From Tsukamurella sp. PLM1 (lineage in GTDB: Bacteria > Actinomycetota > Actinomycetes > Mycobacteriales > Mycobacteriaceae), in contig NZ_AP025688.1 of assembly GCF_023168325.1 (NCBI RefSeq), positions 3,534,001-3,598,000 of the forward strand: a stretch of DNA of 64,000 nt, in the 5' to 3' direction. Under the pieces are notes generated by a model. It did not search any database. It was not told the origin of the DNA and was given only the letters and a program-made list of their open reading frames with translations. How positions within the stretch are numbered: the first letter of the stretch is position 1; the number at the start of each line of letters is the position of its first letter. A program made the position numbers and the translations under genes. Below, piece after piece: positions 17,615-26,105 of this stretch.

Positions 17615-18786
17615 ACGGCCGCGGTGAGCCTGCGGACCGTGGCGACCTCGGCGTCCCTGTAGGGGCGGCCGTCCGGCCAGAGGAGGTCGTGGAACCACTG
17701 CTGCGGCTGCCGCGCACCCGTGTAGGGCTGTTTCCACGAGTCCCACGGGTAGTACGTCTGGCTGCGGCCGGCGACGAAGCCCCACTGATAGGCGTCGATG
17801 CCGAGTTCCTTGCAGATCGGCAGGATCGCCTCGATGGTGCTGCCCTGCGGGCGCGCCATGTACTCGGTGAGCAGCAGCGGTCGTCCCTGCTTCGCGAGGT
17901 CGGCGGCCATGGCGCGGAACTTCTCCGGCGGGTCGTAGCTGTGGAAGCTGATCACGTCGGACTGGGCCAGCTGGACGGCGCGGATCTCGGGGCGGGTGTC
18001 GGCCCAGACGCCGGAGGTCAGCGGCTGCGTCGGGTTGCCGGCGCGGGCCCACGCGAACGCCTGCGGCAGCAGCTGCGCGACGCGGGCCACCTTGTCGGGC
18101 GGGGCGAGCGGGTAGGAGTCGGCCAGGTTCTCCGGCTCGTTCCACACGTCCCACGCGATCACGCGGGGGTCGTTCGCGAAGGCCGTGACGACGCCCGTGG
18201 CGTAGGCCTGCAGCTTCGCGGTGTCCTGGCTGGTGAGCGCTGCGGCGCCCGGGCTCTGCACCCACGTCGAGTTGTGCACGCCGGGCGTGGGCTCGCGCTG
18301 CACGCCGGGCTTGGGGTTCGGGTCCCAGCACGAGTCGAACAGCACGAACATGGTCTTGATCCCCTGCGCGGTGGCCGTCGCGAGGAAGGTGTTCAGCCGC
18401 GCGATGAACCCCGCCGGGTCGGCGGTGTACAGCTGGTCCTGCAGGAACACCCGGATCACCCGCATGCCCACGCCCTTCGCCCAGCCGAGCTCGAGGCTCA
18501 TCCGGTTGGGGTCGAAGGTCTGCGCCTGGAACATCTCGAACTGGTTCCCGGCGTTGGCGTTGATGTAGTTGCAGCCCACCGACCAGGGATTCTGCGCCCG
18601 CCACTGCTGTGCGCGCTCCGGGGTCCACCTGGCTTGCGCCGGCTGTCCGGCCGCCGGCGTCGTCGGCCCGACGGTGCCGCCCGCTCCCGCCCCGGAGCCC
18701 GGATCGGCGCCCGCCCGCGCGGCGATCATCGCAGCGGGAACCGCGGCCGCGACGCCCAGCGCCACCCTTCGAGTCACAACAGTCAC
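17611..18786 (-). CDS. Tat-exported glycoside hydrolase, GH5-like
   Basis: 391 residues from GTG 18786. The signal TRRVALGVAAAVPAAMIAAR has a twin-arginine motif. A Gly/Pro/Ala linker leads to a (beta/alpha)8 enzyme: WSVGCNYINANAGNQFEMF, the acid/base Glu in WDVWNEPEN and the nucleophile Glu in LLLTEYMAR. Substrate aromatics follow near the C-terminus (AYQWGFVAGRSQTYYPWDSW). The family includes endoglucanases, mannanases and xylanases; the substrate is not determined. Export by Tat suggests folding before secretion. It carries the 11-mer at 18668. Confidence 0.75.
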   Translation of the reverse strand: MTVVTRRVALGVAAAVPAAMIAARAGADPGSGAGAGGTVGPTTPAAGQPAQARWTPERAQQWRAQNPWSVGCNYINANAGNQFEMFQAQTFDPNRMSLELGWAKGVGMRVIRVFLQDQLYTADPAGFIARLNTFLATATAQGIKTMFVLFDSCWDPNPKPGVQREPTPGVHNSTWVQSPGAAALTSQDTAKLQAYATGVVTAFANDPRVIAWDVWNEPENLADSYPLAPPDKVARVAQLLPQAFAWARAGNPTQPLTSGVWADTRPEIRAVQLAQSDVISFHSYDPPEKFRAMAADLAKQGRPLLLTEYMARPQGSTIEAILPICKELGIDAYQWGFVAGRSQTYYPWDSWKQPYTGARQPQQWFHDLLWPDGRPYRDAEVATVRRLTAAV

Positions 18787-18872
18787 ATGAACACCATACG
18801 CAACACTCGCCCCGATTCGGACGTTGCATGCGCGGTGCGTGTGTCGCGCGATGCTGCCGCTCTGACAGTCGC

Positions 18873-18908
18873 CGATGCGGGTGCGGGTGCCGATGCGGGT
18901 GCGGGTGC
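18873..18908. repeat. 18-bp tandem duplication
   Basis: CGATGCGGGTGCGGGTGC occurs twice head to tail (18873-18890, 18891-18908) and decays into GGCGCCGGCGCC beyond. It lies in the 281-nt spacer upstream of the GH5 gene, which otherwise contains no gene. Confidence 0.75.
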
Positions 18909-18919
18909 CGGCGCCGGCG

Positions 18920-18940
18920 CCGGCTCCTATAGGGAGCCGG
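18920..18940 (-). terminator. Strong hairpin, probable terminator between two minus-strand genes
   Basis: CCGGCTCC (18920-18927) and GGAGCCGG (18933-18940) pair around TATAG. It lies downstream of the hypothetical gene ending at 19068 and upstream of GH5, so it may end the former transcript. Confidence 0.5.
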
Positions 18941-18992
18941 ACTCCCCGCTGAATCCGGACTCCCCAACTGCAGTCCCTGGGACTCCAACTGC

Positions 18993-19067
18993 ACTCGGGG
19001 ACACCAGTTCCCCACAGGGAGCGGATACACGGCGAACTCGGGGACACCAGTTCCCCACAGGGAGCGG
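18993..19067. repeat. Two perfect 32-bp direct repeats, 43-bp period
   Basis: A 32-bp unit beginning ACTCGGGGACACC and ending ACAGGGAGCGG occurs at 18993-19024 and 19036-19067. Each contains GGGGA...TCCCC arms, so each copy can fold. Related GGACTCCCC/AACTGCA fragments precede them (18940-18992), including the palindrome AGTCCCTGGGACT at 18972. The second copy ends next to the stop codon of the upstream gene. Confidence 0.85.
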
Positions 19068-19771
19068 TCAGCCCTCGATGGCCTTGCGGGCCTCGGACTC
19101 GAGTTCGGCGCGAAAGCGCGGGGCGCGGGCAGCACGCCGCGGTCGACCAGCTTGTCGACGGTGCCGACCACCTGGTTCAGGTACGCGGCCCGCTCGGCGG
19201 CGGTCGACGAGTTCGCGTGCCGGTACAGCTTGAGCCCGCGGTCGAGGTCACGGACGTCCTCGTCGGGCAGCCCGACGGTGCCGGTGCTGCGGGCGTGCCG
19301 GTCGGCGGCGTACCAGCCGGTGCGCAGGTCGGTGACGGCGTCGGCGTACTCGGCGCCGGCGGGCTCGCCGGGGTACTCGTCGGTGCGCAGCGCCCCGGCG
19401 TGCTCGAGCGCGTCGTGGAACGCGATCACCTTCGGTGAGCTCAGGTCCCACATCGCGGGGAACCGCAGCAGCATCTCGGGATCCAGCTCGTACGCGGCGT
19501 ACTCGGAGAGCACCTCGTCGTGGCGGCCCACGGCGCGCTCCCACAGCGCCCTGCCCGACGGTGCCGGGGCCGGTTTCGGCGCGACCTTCGGCTGCGGCGC
19601 GGCCGCGGCGACGGGCCGTGGCCGCGGCTTGTCGCCACCGCCGCCGAACAGCACGATCAGGCCCACCATCAGGGCGCCGCCGATGAACACCAGGCCCAGC
19701 GGCCCGACGAACCGCATCGCGAACAGACCCACGATGACCAGTCCGATCGCCCCCGCTGCCACGCTACGCAT
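19068..19771 (-). CDS. Hypothetical membrane protein (frame broken near 19125)
   Basis: About 234 residues. Two adjacent TM helices (SVAAGAIGLVIVGLFAMRFV; LGLVFIGGALMVGLIVLFGG) are followed by a Pro/Ala linker and a soluble helical domain (RALWERAVGRHDEVLSEYAA; LDPEMLLRFPAMWDLSS). The C-terminus, RFRAELESEARKAIEG, is in a neighbouring frame after a shift near 19125. Domain not recognised; similar small two-TM proteins are common in Mycobacteriales. It carries two exact 11-mer copies (19272, 19555), read as GTVG and APSG. Confidence 0.5.
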
Positions 19772-19800
19772 CGGAATCACCCACGCGGTCAGCCTAGCGG

Positions 19801-21172
19801 TCAGGCCGCGAGCGCCGGATCCCCCGTCGCCCCGGTCCCGCCGGCCGCCCCCGCGTCCCCCGGCCGACGGGGCGCGGCACCGTCGGGCTGGGCGGGCCGG
19901 GCGATGCGCGCGTACGCGACCGCCATGATCGCTGCCGTCCCGAGCAGGGCGACGGCGGCGAGGTGGCCGCTCTGCGCCATCGGGACGCTGAGGTACCGGG
20001 AGGCGAGGAGGATCACGGCGAACGCAACCGCTCCGCCGGCGACGGTGACGATGCGGCGCGCGTGCCAGCCGTCCTCGGGACGGGCCATCGCGGCCTCGAG
20101 GGTGAGGACGAAGACGAACCCGGCGACGAGGTCGACGCCGTAGTGGGCACCGAGGCCGAGAGTGGCCGAGAGGGTGCACACCCACCACGCGATCCCGAAC
20201 AGCTTCAGCAGCCGCGGACCGCGCAGCGCGTGCACCAGGATCGCGGTGGCCCAGGCGGTGTGCAGGCTCGGCATGCAGTTGCGCGGCGCCAGTGGGCTGT
20301 AGACCGCGGAGAACGGCTCGAGCGAGGTGGGCACGACGTGCGGCCACACGTCCATCCAGCCGGCGCCGGGCACCTGGTTCCCGAACGCGTACGCGGGGCC
20401 GACCACGGGGAACAGGAAGTACACGATCGGGCCGATGGCGCCGATCACGATGAACGACTTGACGATGTGATGGCGCGGGAAGCCGTCGGTGGAGCTGCGC
20501 CGCAGCTGGAAGTACGCGACGACCGCCGCGCCCACCGGGAGGTAGGTGTAGACCTTGGTGATGAGCCACAGGTAGGCCTCGTGGTCCTGCACGAACCGGC
20601 CCATCACCCACGACGGGCTGCCGAGCGCCCGGTCGGCGACCTCGACGAAATGGTCGGCCACCTCGGGCAGGGCCTGCATCGTCAGGCCCAGCCAGACCGC
20701 AGAGACGGCGTTCGCGACGATGAGGATCGCCGCCACGCCGACGGCCTTGAGCACGACCGCCCGCTCGCGGCCGCTCAGCCGCACGCCCGCGTACGCGGCG
20801 AAGCCCGCGAGCGCCCACATCACGCCGTTGCCGAAGTGCAGCGGCACGCCCGCGATCAGGCGTTCGGCGTTGAACAGCACCTCGGCGCCGAGCACCGTCG
20901 CGACGAACGGCAGCCGCAGCGCGCGGGGCAGGCAGATGAGGGCGGGCGAGCGCGGCCACCTTGACCTCGCCGGTGACGGGCCGGCCCACGAAATCGGCGA
21001 CCAGGCGCTCGACGGGGCCGCGAAGCCCGCAGTACATCGCGGCGGCCTGGATCACCAGGACGAACGCCACGACGGCGAGGACCGCCCAGGTCCACTGCCG
21101 TCGTCCCCACCGGGCGCGGGGGCGCCCTCCGCGCGGTCCCCGCGGGAGCGCGAAGTCTGCACGCACCAACAT
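19801..21172 (-). CDS. PAP2-superfamily multi-pass membrane protein (frame broken near 20945)
   Basis: About 455 residues and eight or more TM helices. The phosphatase motifs PSLHTAWA and GAHYGVDLVAG match motifs 2 and 3 of the PAP2/Aur1-type membrane phosphatase and phosphotransferase family. In Mycobacteriales such proteins are linked to lipid or inositol-phosphate transfer; the substrate is inferred only. The N-terminus (MLVRADFALPRGPRG, a TM helix, VADFVGRPVTGEVKVAAL) joins ICLPRALRLPFVATVLGAEV by a frame change near 20945. The Pro/Gly/Ala-rich C-terminus carries an 11-mer copy (19876). Confidence 0.7.
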
Positions 21173-21256
21173 GAGATGACAGCATAGTTAACAGGAGAGT
21201 AACTACGTGAATTCCGCACGCGTTTCGTGATGCGAATCGCGTCCGACGATGCAGAA

Positions 21257-21289
21257 GGGCGCGCACCCACGTGTCGTGGATGCGCGCCC
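21257..21289 (-). terminator. Terminator after rpsN
   Basis: GGGCGCGCA (21257-21265) pairs with TGCGCGCCC (21281-21289), extended by CCAC/GTGG inside. It begins 40 nt past the rpsN stop and closes the rplN-rplX-rplE-rpsN block. Confidence 0.75.
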
Positions 21290-21328
21290 CTCGCGCGGAT
21301 CTGCTCCCGGGTCAGGCCCGGGGTTCAC

Positions 21329-21514
21329 TCACCAGCTGCTCTTGTGCACACCGGGGAGCTCGCCGGCGTGCGCCATCTCGCGCAGGCACACACGGCAGAG
21401 GCCGAACTTGCGGAACACCGAGTGCGGGCGGCCGCACTTGTTGCAACGGGTGTACGCGCGGACGGCGAACTTGGGCTTCTTGTTGGCCTTGTTGACCAGC
21501 GCCTTCTTTGCCAT
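21329..21514 (-). CDS. rpsN: 30S ribosomal protein S14, zinc-binding type Z
   Basis: 61 residues. The zinc ribbon is C-x2-C ... C-x2-C (CNKCGRPH, then GLCRVCLRE), marking the short C+ form of uS14. It ends [13 protein letters not shown]14 assembles in the 30S head. It follows rplE by 3 nt and is followed by a terminator instead of rpsH, its usual neighbour. Confidence 0.97.
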   Translation of the reverse strand: MAKKALVNKANKKPKFAVRAYTRCNKCGRPHSVFRKFGLCRVCLREMAHAGELPGVHKSSW

Positions 21515-21517
21515 GGC

Positions 21518-22081
21518 TCAGTTCTCCTTGAAGGGGAAGCCGAGGTGCTTGAGCAGCGCGCGGCCTTCCTCATTGTTGGTGGCAGTGGTGACGACGGTGA
21601 TGTCCATACCGCGCGGGCGGTCGATGGAGTCCACGTCGATCTCGTGGAACATCGACTGCTCGTTCAGGCCGAACGTGTAGTTGCCGTTGCCGTCGAACTG
21701 GTTGCCGTTGAGGCCGCGGAAGTCGCGGATACGGGGCAGCGCGATCGAGGTGAGGCGATCGAGGAACTCCCACATGCGGTCGCCACGGAGGGTGACGCGC
21801 GCGCCGATCGGCATGCCCTCACGCAGCTTGAACTGCGCGATGGACTTGCGGGCCTTGCGGATCTCCGGCTTCTGGCCGGTGATCAGCTCGAGGTCCTTGA
21901 CGGCGCCGTTGATGAGCTTGGCGTCGCGAGCGGCGTCGCCGACGCCCATGTTCACGACCACCTTGACGACGCCGGGGATCTGCATGACGTTGTCGTAGTT
22001 GAACTCGCTGTTCAGCGCGTCCTTGATCTCGGCGCGGTAGCGCGCCTTCAGCCGGGGCTGGGTCTTCTCAGCGGTGCTCAT
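21518..22081 (-). CDS. rplE: 50S ribosomal protein L5
   Basis: 187 residues. Signatures include [40 protein letters not shown] and [20 protein letters not shown]5 binds 5S rRNA and contacts the 30S head through bridge B1b. It lies 2 nt after rplX and 3 nt before rpsN. Confidence 0.98.
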   Translation of the reverse strand: MSTAEKTQPRLKARYRAEIKDALNSEFNYDNVMQIPGVVKVVVNMGVGDAARDAKLINGAVKDLELITGQKPEIRKARKSIAQFKLREGMPIGARVTLRGDRMWEFLDRLTSIALPRIRDFRGLNGNQFDGNGNYTFGLNEQSMFHEIDVDSIDRPRGMDITVVTTATNNEEGRALLKHLGFPFKEN

Positions 22082-22083
22082 AA

Positions 22084-22389
22084 TCAGATGTCCTTCCCGT
22101 TCTTGCGGGAAATCCGCACGCGCTTGCCGGTCTCCTCGTCGGTCCGGTAGCCCACGCGGGTGGGGTTGCCGTCCGAGTCGACGACCATCACGTTCGAGAC
22201 GTGGATCGGGGCCTCCTTGACCTCGATCCCGCCCTGCGCGGTGGCGGAGGTGCTGGTGTGCTTCTTGATCCGGTTGACGCCCTCGACGAGGACCTTCTCA
22301 GCCTTGGGGAAGGCCTCGACGACCTTGCCCTTCGCGCCCTTGTCGGGGCCCGAGATCACGATGACGGTGTCGCCCTTGTGCACCTTCAT
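22084..22389 (-). CDS. rplX: 50S ribosomal protein L24
   Basis: 101 residues with the KOW motif near the N-terminus ([20 protein letters not shown]), which binds 23S rRNA early in 50S assembly, then [20 protein letters not shown]. It is separated by 1 nt from rplN and 2 nt from rplE. Confidence 0.98.
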   Translation of the reverse strand: MKVHKGDTVIVISGPDKGAKGKVVEAFPKAEKVLVEGVNRIKKHTSTSATAQGGIEVKEAPIHVSNVMVVDSDGNPTRVGYRTDEETGKRVRISRKNGKDI

Positions 22390-22390
22390 G

Positions 22391-22759
22391 TCAGAGCACC
22401 TCCGGAGCCAGCGAAACGATCTTCATGAACTTCTTGTCGCGCAGCTCGCGGCCGACCGGGCCGAAGATGCGGGTGCCACGAGGGTCGTTGTCGTTCTTGA
22501 TGATGACAGCGGCGTTCTCGTCGAACTTGATGTACGAACCGTCCGGACGGCGGCGCTCCTTGGCGGTCCGCACGATGACGGCCTTGACGACCTCACCGCG
22601 CTTGACGTTGCCGCCGGGGATGGCGTCCTTGACGGTGGCGACGATGATGTCGCCGATGCCGGCGTAGCGGCGCGAGCTGCCACCGAGCACGCGGATGCAG
22701 AGGATTTCCTTAGCACCCGTGTTGTCGGCGACCCGCACCCGCGATTCCTGCTGAATCAC
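22391..22759 (-). CDS. rplN: 50S ribosomal protein L14
   Basis: 122 residues from GTG 22759, beginning [20 protein letters not shown], with AIIVRTAK-type core ([18 protein letters not shown]) and [21 protein letters not shown]14 lies at the subunit interface (bridges B5 and B8). GAGGAG precedes the start. It leads the rplN-rplX-rplE-rpsN block, which is cut off from rpsQ by 9.8 kb. Confidence 0.98.
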   Translation of the reverse strand: MIQQESRVRVADNTGAKEILCIRVLGGSSRRYAGIGDIIVATVKDAIPGGNVKRGEVVKAVIVRTAKERRRPDGSYIKFDENAAVIIKNDNDPRGTRIFGPVGRELRDKKFMKIVSLAPEVL

Positions 22760-22860
22760 TGTTGCAGTCTCCTCAGACCTGGATTTTCATGCGCGCCGGA
22801 TTACCGACCCGGACACGCGCGGTCCGTCACCCACGGCGCAGGGCCGCAGGCAACCCGTCC

Positions 22861-22891
22861 ATGATAGGGGAACCCGCAGGTCGCTGTCGAA
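22861..22891 (-). promoter_or_regulatory. Promoter of the rplN-rplX-rplE-rpsN block
   Basis: Minus strand: -35 TTCGAC (22891-22886), a 19-bp spacer and -10 TATCAT (22866-22861). It gives a leader of about 95 nt before rplN. The -35 equals that proposed for rpsH. Confidence 0.5.
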
Positions 22892-22952
22892 TCGTGCCCG
22901 GTCGGGACGCCCCGCCTGCGGTCCTCATGCCCGACGGTCCGCCACGAACCGC

Positions 22953-23623
22953 TCAGTCGGAGGACCAGACCACGACATCGCCCTCGCCGCCCGCCTCGAA
23001 CTCCTCGAGATGGCACTCGAGATCGTCGATCTTGATCTCGACGATGAACCGCTCCCCGTCGGGAATCGGAACGCCAGCCCGAATCCGCCGGAAGATCTCG
23101 AGCGTTCTGTGCGCCAACTCGAGGGGAAACCGTGGAGCATAGATCTTTCTGTCGTCGACGACGGACAGCGATGCGCGGGGAGGAGATGCGCGCTGGCAAG
23201 TTTCGCAGCTGCCACAGCATCATCGATCGCCATCCTCGAACTCGTCAGGACCCAGCACTCATCTCGCTCCGAGCCTTCATGACTACGGCCTTCATCGAGA
23301 TCTATGACCTGCCCATCCCAGAAGACAAGAGGCCCGTCGTCGAGGCCTTCCCTGCCCCGGATCCACCGGGCGAGGCGATCGATCTCGGCGTCGATCATGC
23401 CCCGATCCCCGTCGTTGATCGGCACCCCACTTCGAACACTCCGCAGCACCGCCAACATCGCCCTGGCCACGTCGGGCGACCACGAGGGCGAGTAATTACG
23501 CCTGTCGTCGACGACGAGTAACACCGCGCGGTCGGAAAGACGAGCAGAGGCGGCTGTTGCGACCTCGACCGCCTCTCCGCTCGCCATCCTCGAACTCGTC
23601 AGGACATGGAACGCGTCGCGCAC
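22953..23623 (-). CDS. Two diverged tandem copies of an unknown ~110-residue protein (frame broken near 23175)
   Basis: Not recognised. From GTG 23623 (good AGAAGGAGA ribosome site), copy 1 reads HVLTSSRMASGEAVEVA, VLLVVDDRRNYSPSWS, AVLRSVRSGVPINDGDR and PLVFWDGQ. Copy 2 repeats this as WVLTSSRMAIDDAVAAAKL, VVDDRKIYAPRFPLELAH, RIRAGVPIPDGERFIVEIK and DVVVWSSD, then stop. About 23 bp (CCTGACGAGTTCGAGGATGG...) are identical at both copy starts. The copies read through in frame, so this is either one two-repeat protein or two genes joined by an error. It sits beside VapBC. Confidence 0.5.
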
Positions 23624-23656
23624 AGCGTCTCCTTCTCTCCGCCCTACGACGAGCCG

Positions 23657-24068
23657 TCACGTCGTCGGGGCGATGTACTGGTGCCGCAGCTCGCTCACGC
23701 GGGCGATGTGCTCGAAGTCGTGGTCGGCGGCGAGCACGGTCATCGTTAACGATGGCGTACGCGGCGATGAGGATGTGCGCGGGGCCCGCGGCGCGGACGA
23801 ACCCGGACGACCACCGGGCGGCCTGCATATCGAGGACGAGATCTTCGTCCGGGGCGCGCTCGAGGGGGAAGCCCATCGTGATCCGGTCCCGATAGAGCTC
23901 GTGCTCGTCGGGCGTTCTCGCGCTGTGGCAGAACTCGAGCACCTGGGGCGGGCAGGTCACGAACAAGTCCGAGAGCGCGCGCTCGATCTGCCGCAACCGT
24001 GCGACCACCCCTGCATCGCCGGTCGCAAGCCGCGCCCAGACCGAGTTGTCAACCAGGTAGTCCGTCAC
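23657..24068 (-). CDS. vapC: PIN-domain ribonuclease toxin, VapC-like (frame broken near 23745)
   Basis: About 136 residues. The PIN acidic residues are visible: Asp in YLVDNSVWARL, Glu in PPQVLEFCHS, and Asp in the C-terminal LAADHDFEHIARV. The last segment (TVLAADHDFEHIARVSELRH, then QYIAPTT) is one frame away from the rest after AYAIVND, so the gene is shifted near 23745. VapC toxins cleave tRNA or rRNA. Its ATG overlaps the antitoxin stop by 4 nt. As sequenced it would be inactive without the last catalytic Asp. Confidence 0.8.
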
Positions 24069-24277
24069 GGCTTCGCGTTCGGGTCGACGACGGGCGCGCC
24101 GAGGCCATCGGGAAGTCCGGCGAGCTCGGCGATCCCGTCGATCATCGCGCCCTTCTGCTTCGACGCGATGAGTCGGCGCAGCGCGAGGTCGATCACGGAG
24201 CGGTTCGAGCGCTCCCCGGTGAGTTCACGAGCCCGCTCGATCAGTCGGGGGTCGAGGTCAACGCTGGTGACAGCCAT
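24065..24277 (-). CDS. vapB: VapB-like antitoxin
   Basis: 70 residues. The N-terminal ribbon-helix-helix-like DNA-binding motif (SVDLDPRLIERARELTGERS, then NRSVIDLALRRLIAS) is followed by a flexible toxin-binding tail (AELAGLPDGLGAPVVDP). It is directly upstream of, and overlaps, the PIN toxin. Such antitoxins repress their own promoter with the toxin bound. The promoter region contains the AT-rich ACATATCAGAGCATATAGAC at 24300-24319. Confidence 0.8.
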   Translation of the reverse strand: MAVTSVDLDPRLIERARELTGERSNRSVIDLALRRLIASKQKGAMIDGIAELAGLPDGLGAPVVDPNAKP

Positions 24278-24397
24278 GGGAACCCACCTCTCGATCGCTA
24301 CATATCAGAGCATATAGACGGTGCGATCTGCGCGCTCCTGGGTTCAAGGGGCCTCCACCCTCCCGGAACACTCCGACCGCCGGTGGGTCGTTGCGCG

Positions 24398-24403
24398 TAC
24401 GGT
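24398..24403 (+). promoter_or_regulatory. Leaderless -10 box of the DUF559/wHTH/AAA-HerA operon
   Basis: TACGGT ends 6 nt before the GTG at 24410, the spacing seen at several other genes in this window, so transcription should begin at the start codon itself. It gives the three-gene unit its own promoter, independent of the ribosomal operons. Confidence 0.5.
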
Positions 24404-24409
24404 AAGTCC

Positions 24410-25441
24410 GTGGTGCTGTCCGACCTCCCGCAGAGCGGGGTCACCCGCCTGCGCGGTACGTCGGCGCCCGCGCTCGCGGCAGCGGCGGACCGTCGGACTC
24501 CCGAAGACCCGGTCGTGGTGTTTCCGGGCGTCACCACTCCCCTGCCGTCGGCGCCCAGCGCGATCATCGACGACGTGCTGGTCCGCGCGGCGGCGGTCGC
24601 GATCGAGCTGTTCCCCGCGTGGCTGCCGGACGGTGCGAACGCCCCCGAATCGGGCGGCGTCCTCGACCGGTTCACCGCCCGGGCGCTGAGCCACCGACAC
24701 GACGGCGGCCCCGGCACGGGCGTCGCGCTCGGCGCGCTCGCCACCGCGGCGCTGCGCCCACCGTCCCTCGTGAGCTTCACCGAGCTCCCCGCCGCCGACC
24801 GTCGCGGCGCCGTCGAGTACGCGCTCACCCGCGGCTACGGCACGCGCCGGCTGGTCCTGGCCCTCGAGCTCCGCGAGCCACCGGCGCCGCACGCCGTCGA
24901 CGCGCTCGCCACCGCCGCGCAGTGGCTCGCCCGCGGGGACTGCGCGGTCTGGCTCCTCGGGCCCGGCGCGGCGCCCCTCGACCGGTTCCCGCAGCTCGAC
25001 GGTCCGCCGCGCACCGTCGAGCTGCCCGACGCGCCGTCCGAGGCGCTGGCGCGGCTGCGCCCGGCACCGTCGTTCCCGCCGATCTCGGGGCGCCCGCACC
25101 CGGCGAGCGCGGCCGAGGAACACCTCGAACGCGGGCTCGCGGCCGCGGCGTGGGCGGCAGACCGGCACTGGAACCGCAGCGTCGACCTGGGCGCGCTGCA
25201 CCCGCCCGTGCGCGTGGACCTGCTGTTCGAGCGGCCCCGCCTGGTGGTGGAGGTCGACGGCGCCGACCACCGGACGCCCGACAAGTACGAGGCCGACCGC
25301 CGCCGCGACGCCGACCTCATGCTCGCGGGCTTCCGGGTGCTGCGGCTGACGAACACGCGGATCCTCACCGACCTGTCGGAATCGCTGTCGATCATTCGTA
25401 GGCTGGTGGCATCCGATTCGCGAGGGGCGCGTGGTGAATGA
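24410..25441 (+). CDS. DUF559-domain (PD-(D/E)XK nuclease-like) protein
   Basis: About 343 residues from GTG 24410. The first two thirds are unrecognised, with hydrophobic/Ala-rich helices (DDVLVRAAAVAIELFPAWLP; GVALGALATAALRPPSLVSF). The C-terminal ~95 residues are a DUF559/Vsr-like endonuclease fold: PPVRVDLLFERPRLVVEVDG with acidic residues in the D...ExD arrangement, then KYEADRRRDADLMLAGFRVL and LTNTRI. DUF559 proteins are predicted DNA endonucleases, often near mobile or defence genes. It overlaps the next gene by 11 nt, so it is coupled to it. Confidence 0.65.
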   Translation: MVLSDLPQSGVTRLRGTSAPALAAAADRRTPEDPVVVFPGVTTPLPSAPSAIIDDVLVRAAAVAIELFPAWLPDGANAPESGGVLDRFTARALSHRHDGGPGTGVALGALATAALRPPSLVSFTELPAADRRGAVEYALTRGYGTRRLVLALELREPPAPHAVDALATAAQWLARGDCAVWLLGPGAAPLDRFPQLDGPPRTVELPDAPSEALARLRPAPSFPPISGRPHPASAAEEHLERGLAAAAWAADRHWNRSVDLGALHPPVRVDLLFERPRLVVEVDGADHRTPDKYEADRRRDADLMLAGFRVLRLTNTRILTDLSESLSIIRRLVASDSRGARGE

Positions 25442-26105
25442 TCTGACGTCCGGGCTCACCGGCACGGAGGTGACGGTGCTGTTGGTGCTGGCCGCCGCCG
25501 TGGACCCCGTGCGCAATCCCGACCTGAAGCTGCTCGGCCCCGCGCTGGAAGCGCCGTCGCGGCGCAAGCTGCAGCGCAACGGCCTCGTGGACGTGGAGCC
25601 CGGCGCCCGGCGCGCGCTCGTGCTCTCGCTGACCGACAAGGGGTGGGCGGCGGCGGCGGAACTGCTCGAATCCCCGCCCCCGCCGCGCGCCACCCCGCAA
25701 CTGCGCGCGCTGCTCACCTTCGGGGCGAGCGTGGGCCGCTACCTGCGGCGCGAGTCCCTCGCCCTCGGCGAGGTGATGACGCCCGCGGCACCGGTACCCG
25801 CCTCCACGCCGAGCGCCCCGGCGCCGACAACCCCGGCGACCGGGGCCGCGAGCACCGTCGACCTGGTTCGCGCGGCATACCTGCGGATCGCGGCCCCGGG
25901 GGCGTGGGTCGCCCTGGCGCGGCTGCGCGCCGCGCTGCCCGGCGTGCCGCGCGACACCGTCGACGACGCCCTGCGTGAGCTGTACCCCGAGCCCGGCGTG
26001 CACATCGTCGCGGAGGACAATCTGAAGGCCCTCACCTCCGAGGACCGCGCGGCCGCCCTGCACCTCGGCGGGCGCCCCCTCCACGCGATACGGATCACCC
26101 GATGA
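25431..26105 (+). CDS. Double winged-helix protein, partner of the AAA-HerA ATPase
   Basis: 224 residues. Residues 1-80 look like a MarR/PadR-type winged helix (SGLTGTEVTVLLVLAAAVDP; PSRRKLQRNGLVDVEPGARR; LVLSLTDKGWAAAAEL). A Pro/Ala-rich linker follows (about 120-140). The C-terminal ~80 residues look like a second winged helix (TVDLVRAAYLRIAAPGAWVA; LRAALPGVPRDTVDDALREL). No family name recognised. GTG 25431 or 25434 overlaps the DUF559 gene, and its TGA overlaps the ATPase ATG (ATGA). This suggests a stoichiometric partner that may load the ATPase on DNA, by analogy only. Confidence 0.55.
   Translation: MVNDLTSGLTGTEVTVLLVLAAAVDPVRNPDLKLLGPALEAPSRRKLQRNGLVDVEPGARRALVLSLTDKGWAAAAELLESPPPPRATPQLRALLTFGASVGRYLRRESLALGEVMTPAAPVPASTPSAPAPTTPATGAASTVDLVRAAYLRIAAPGAWVALARLRAALPGVPRDTVDDALRELYPEPGVHIVAEDNLKALTSEDRAAALHLGGRPLHAIRITR

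Noticed and set aside
17516..21172. A 1218-codon open frame on the minus strand
   Set aside because: It joins a real 5-prime end (PAP2 N-terminus) with out-of-frame sequence and parts of two other genes; composition outside the real segments is Arg/Pro-rich, typical of GC-rich shadow frames.
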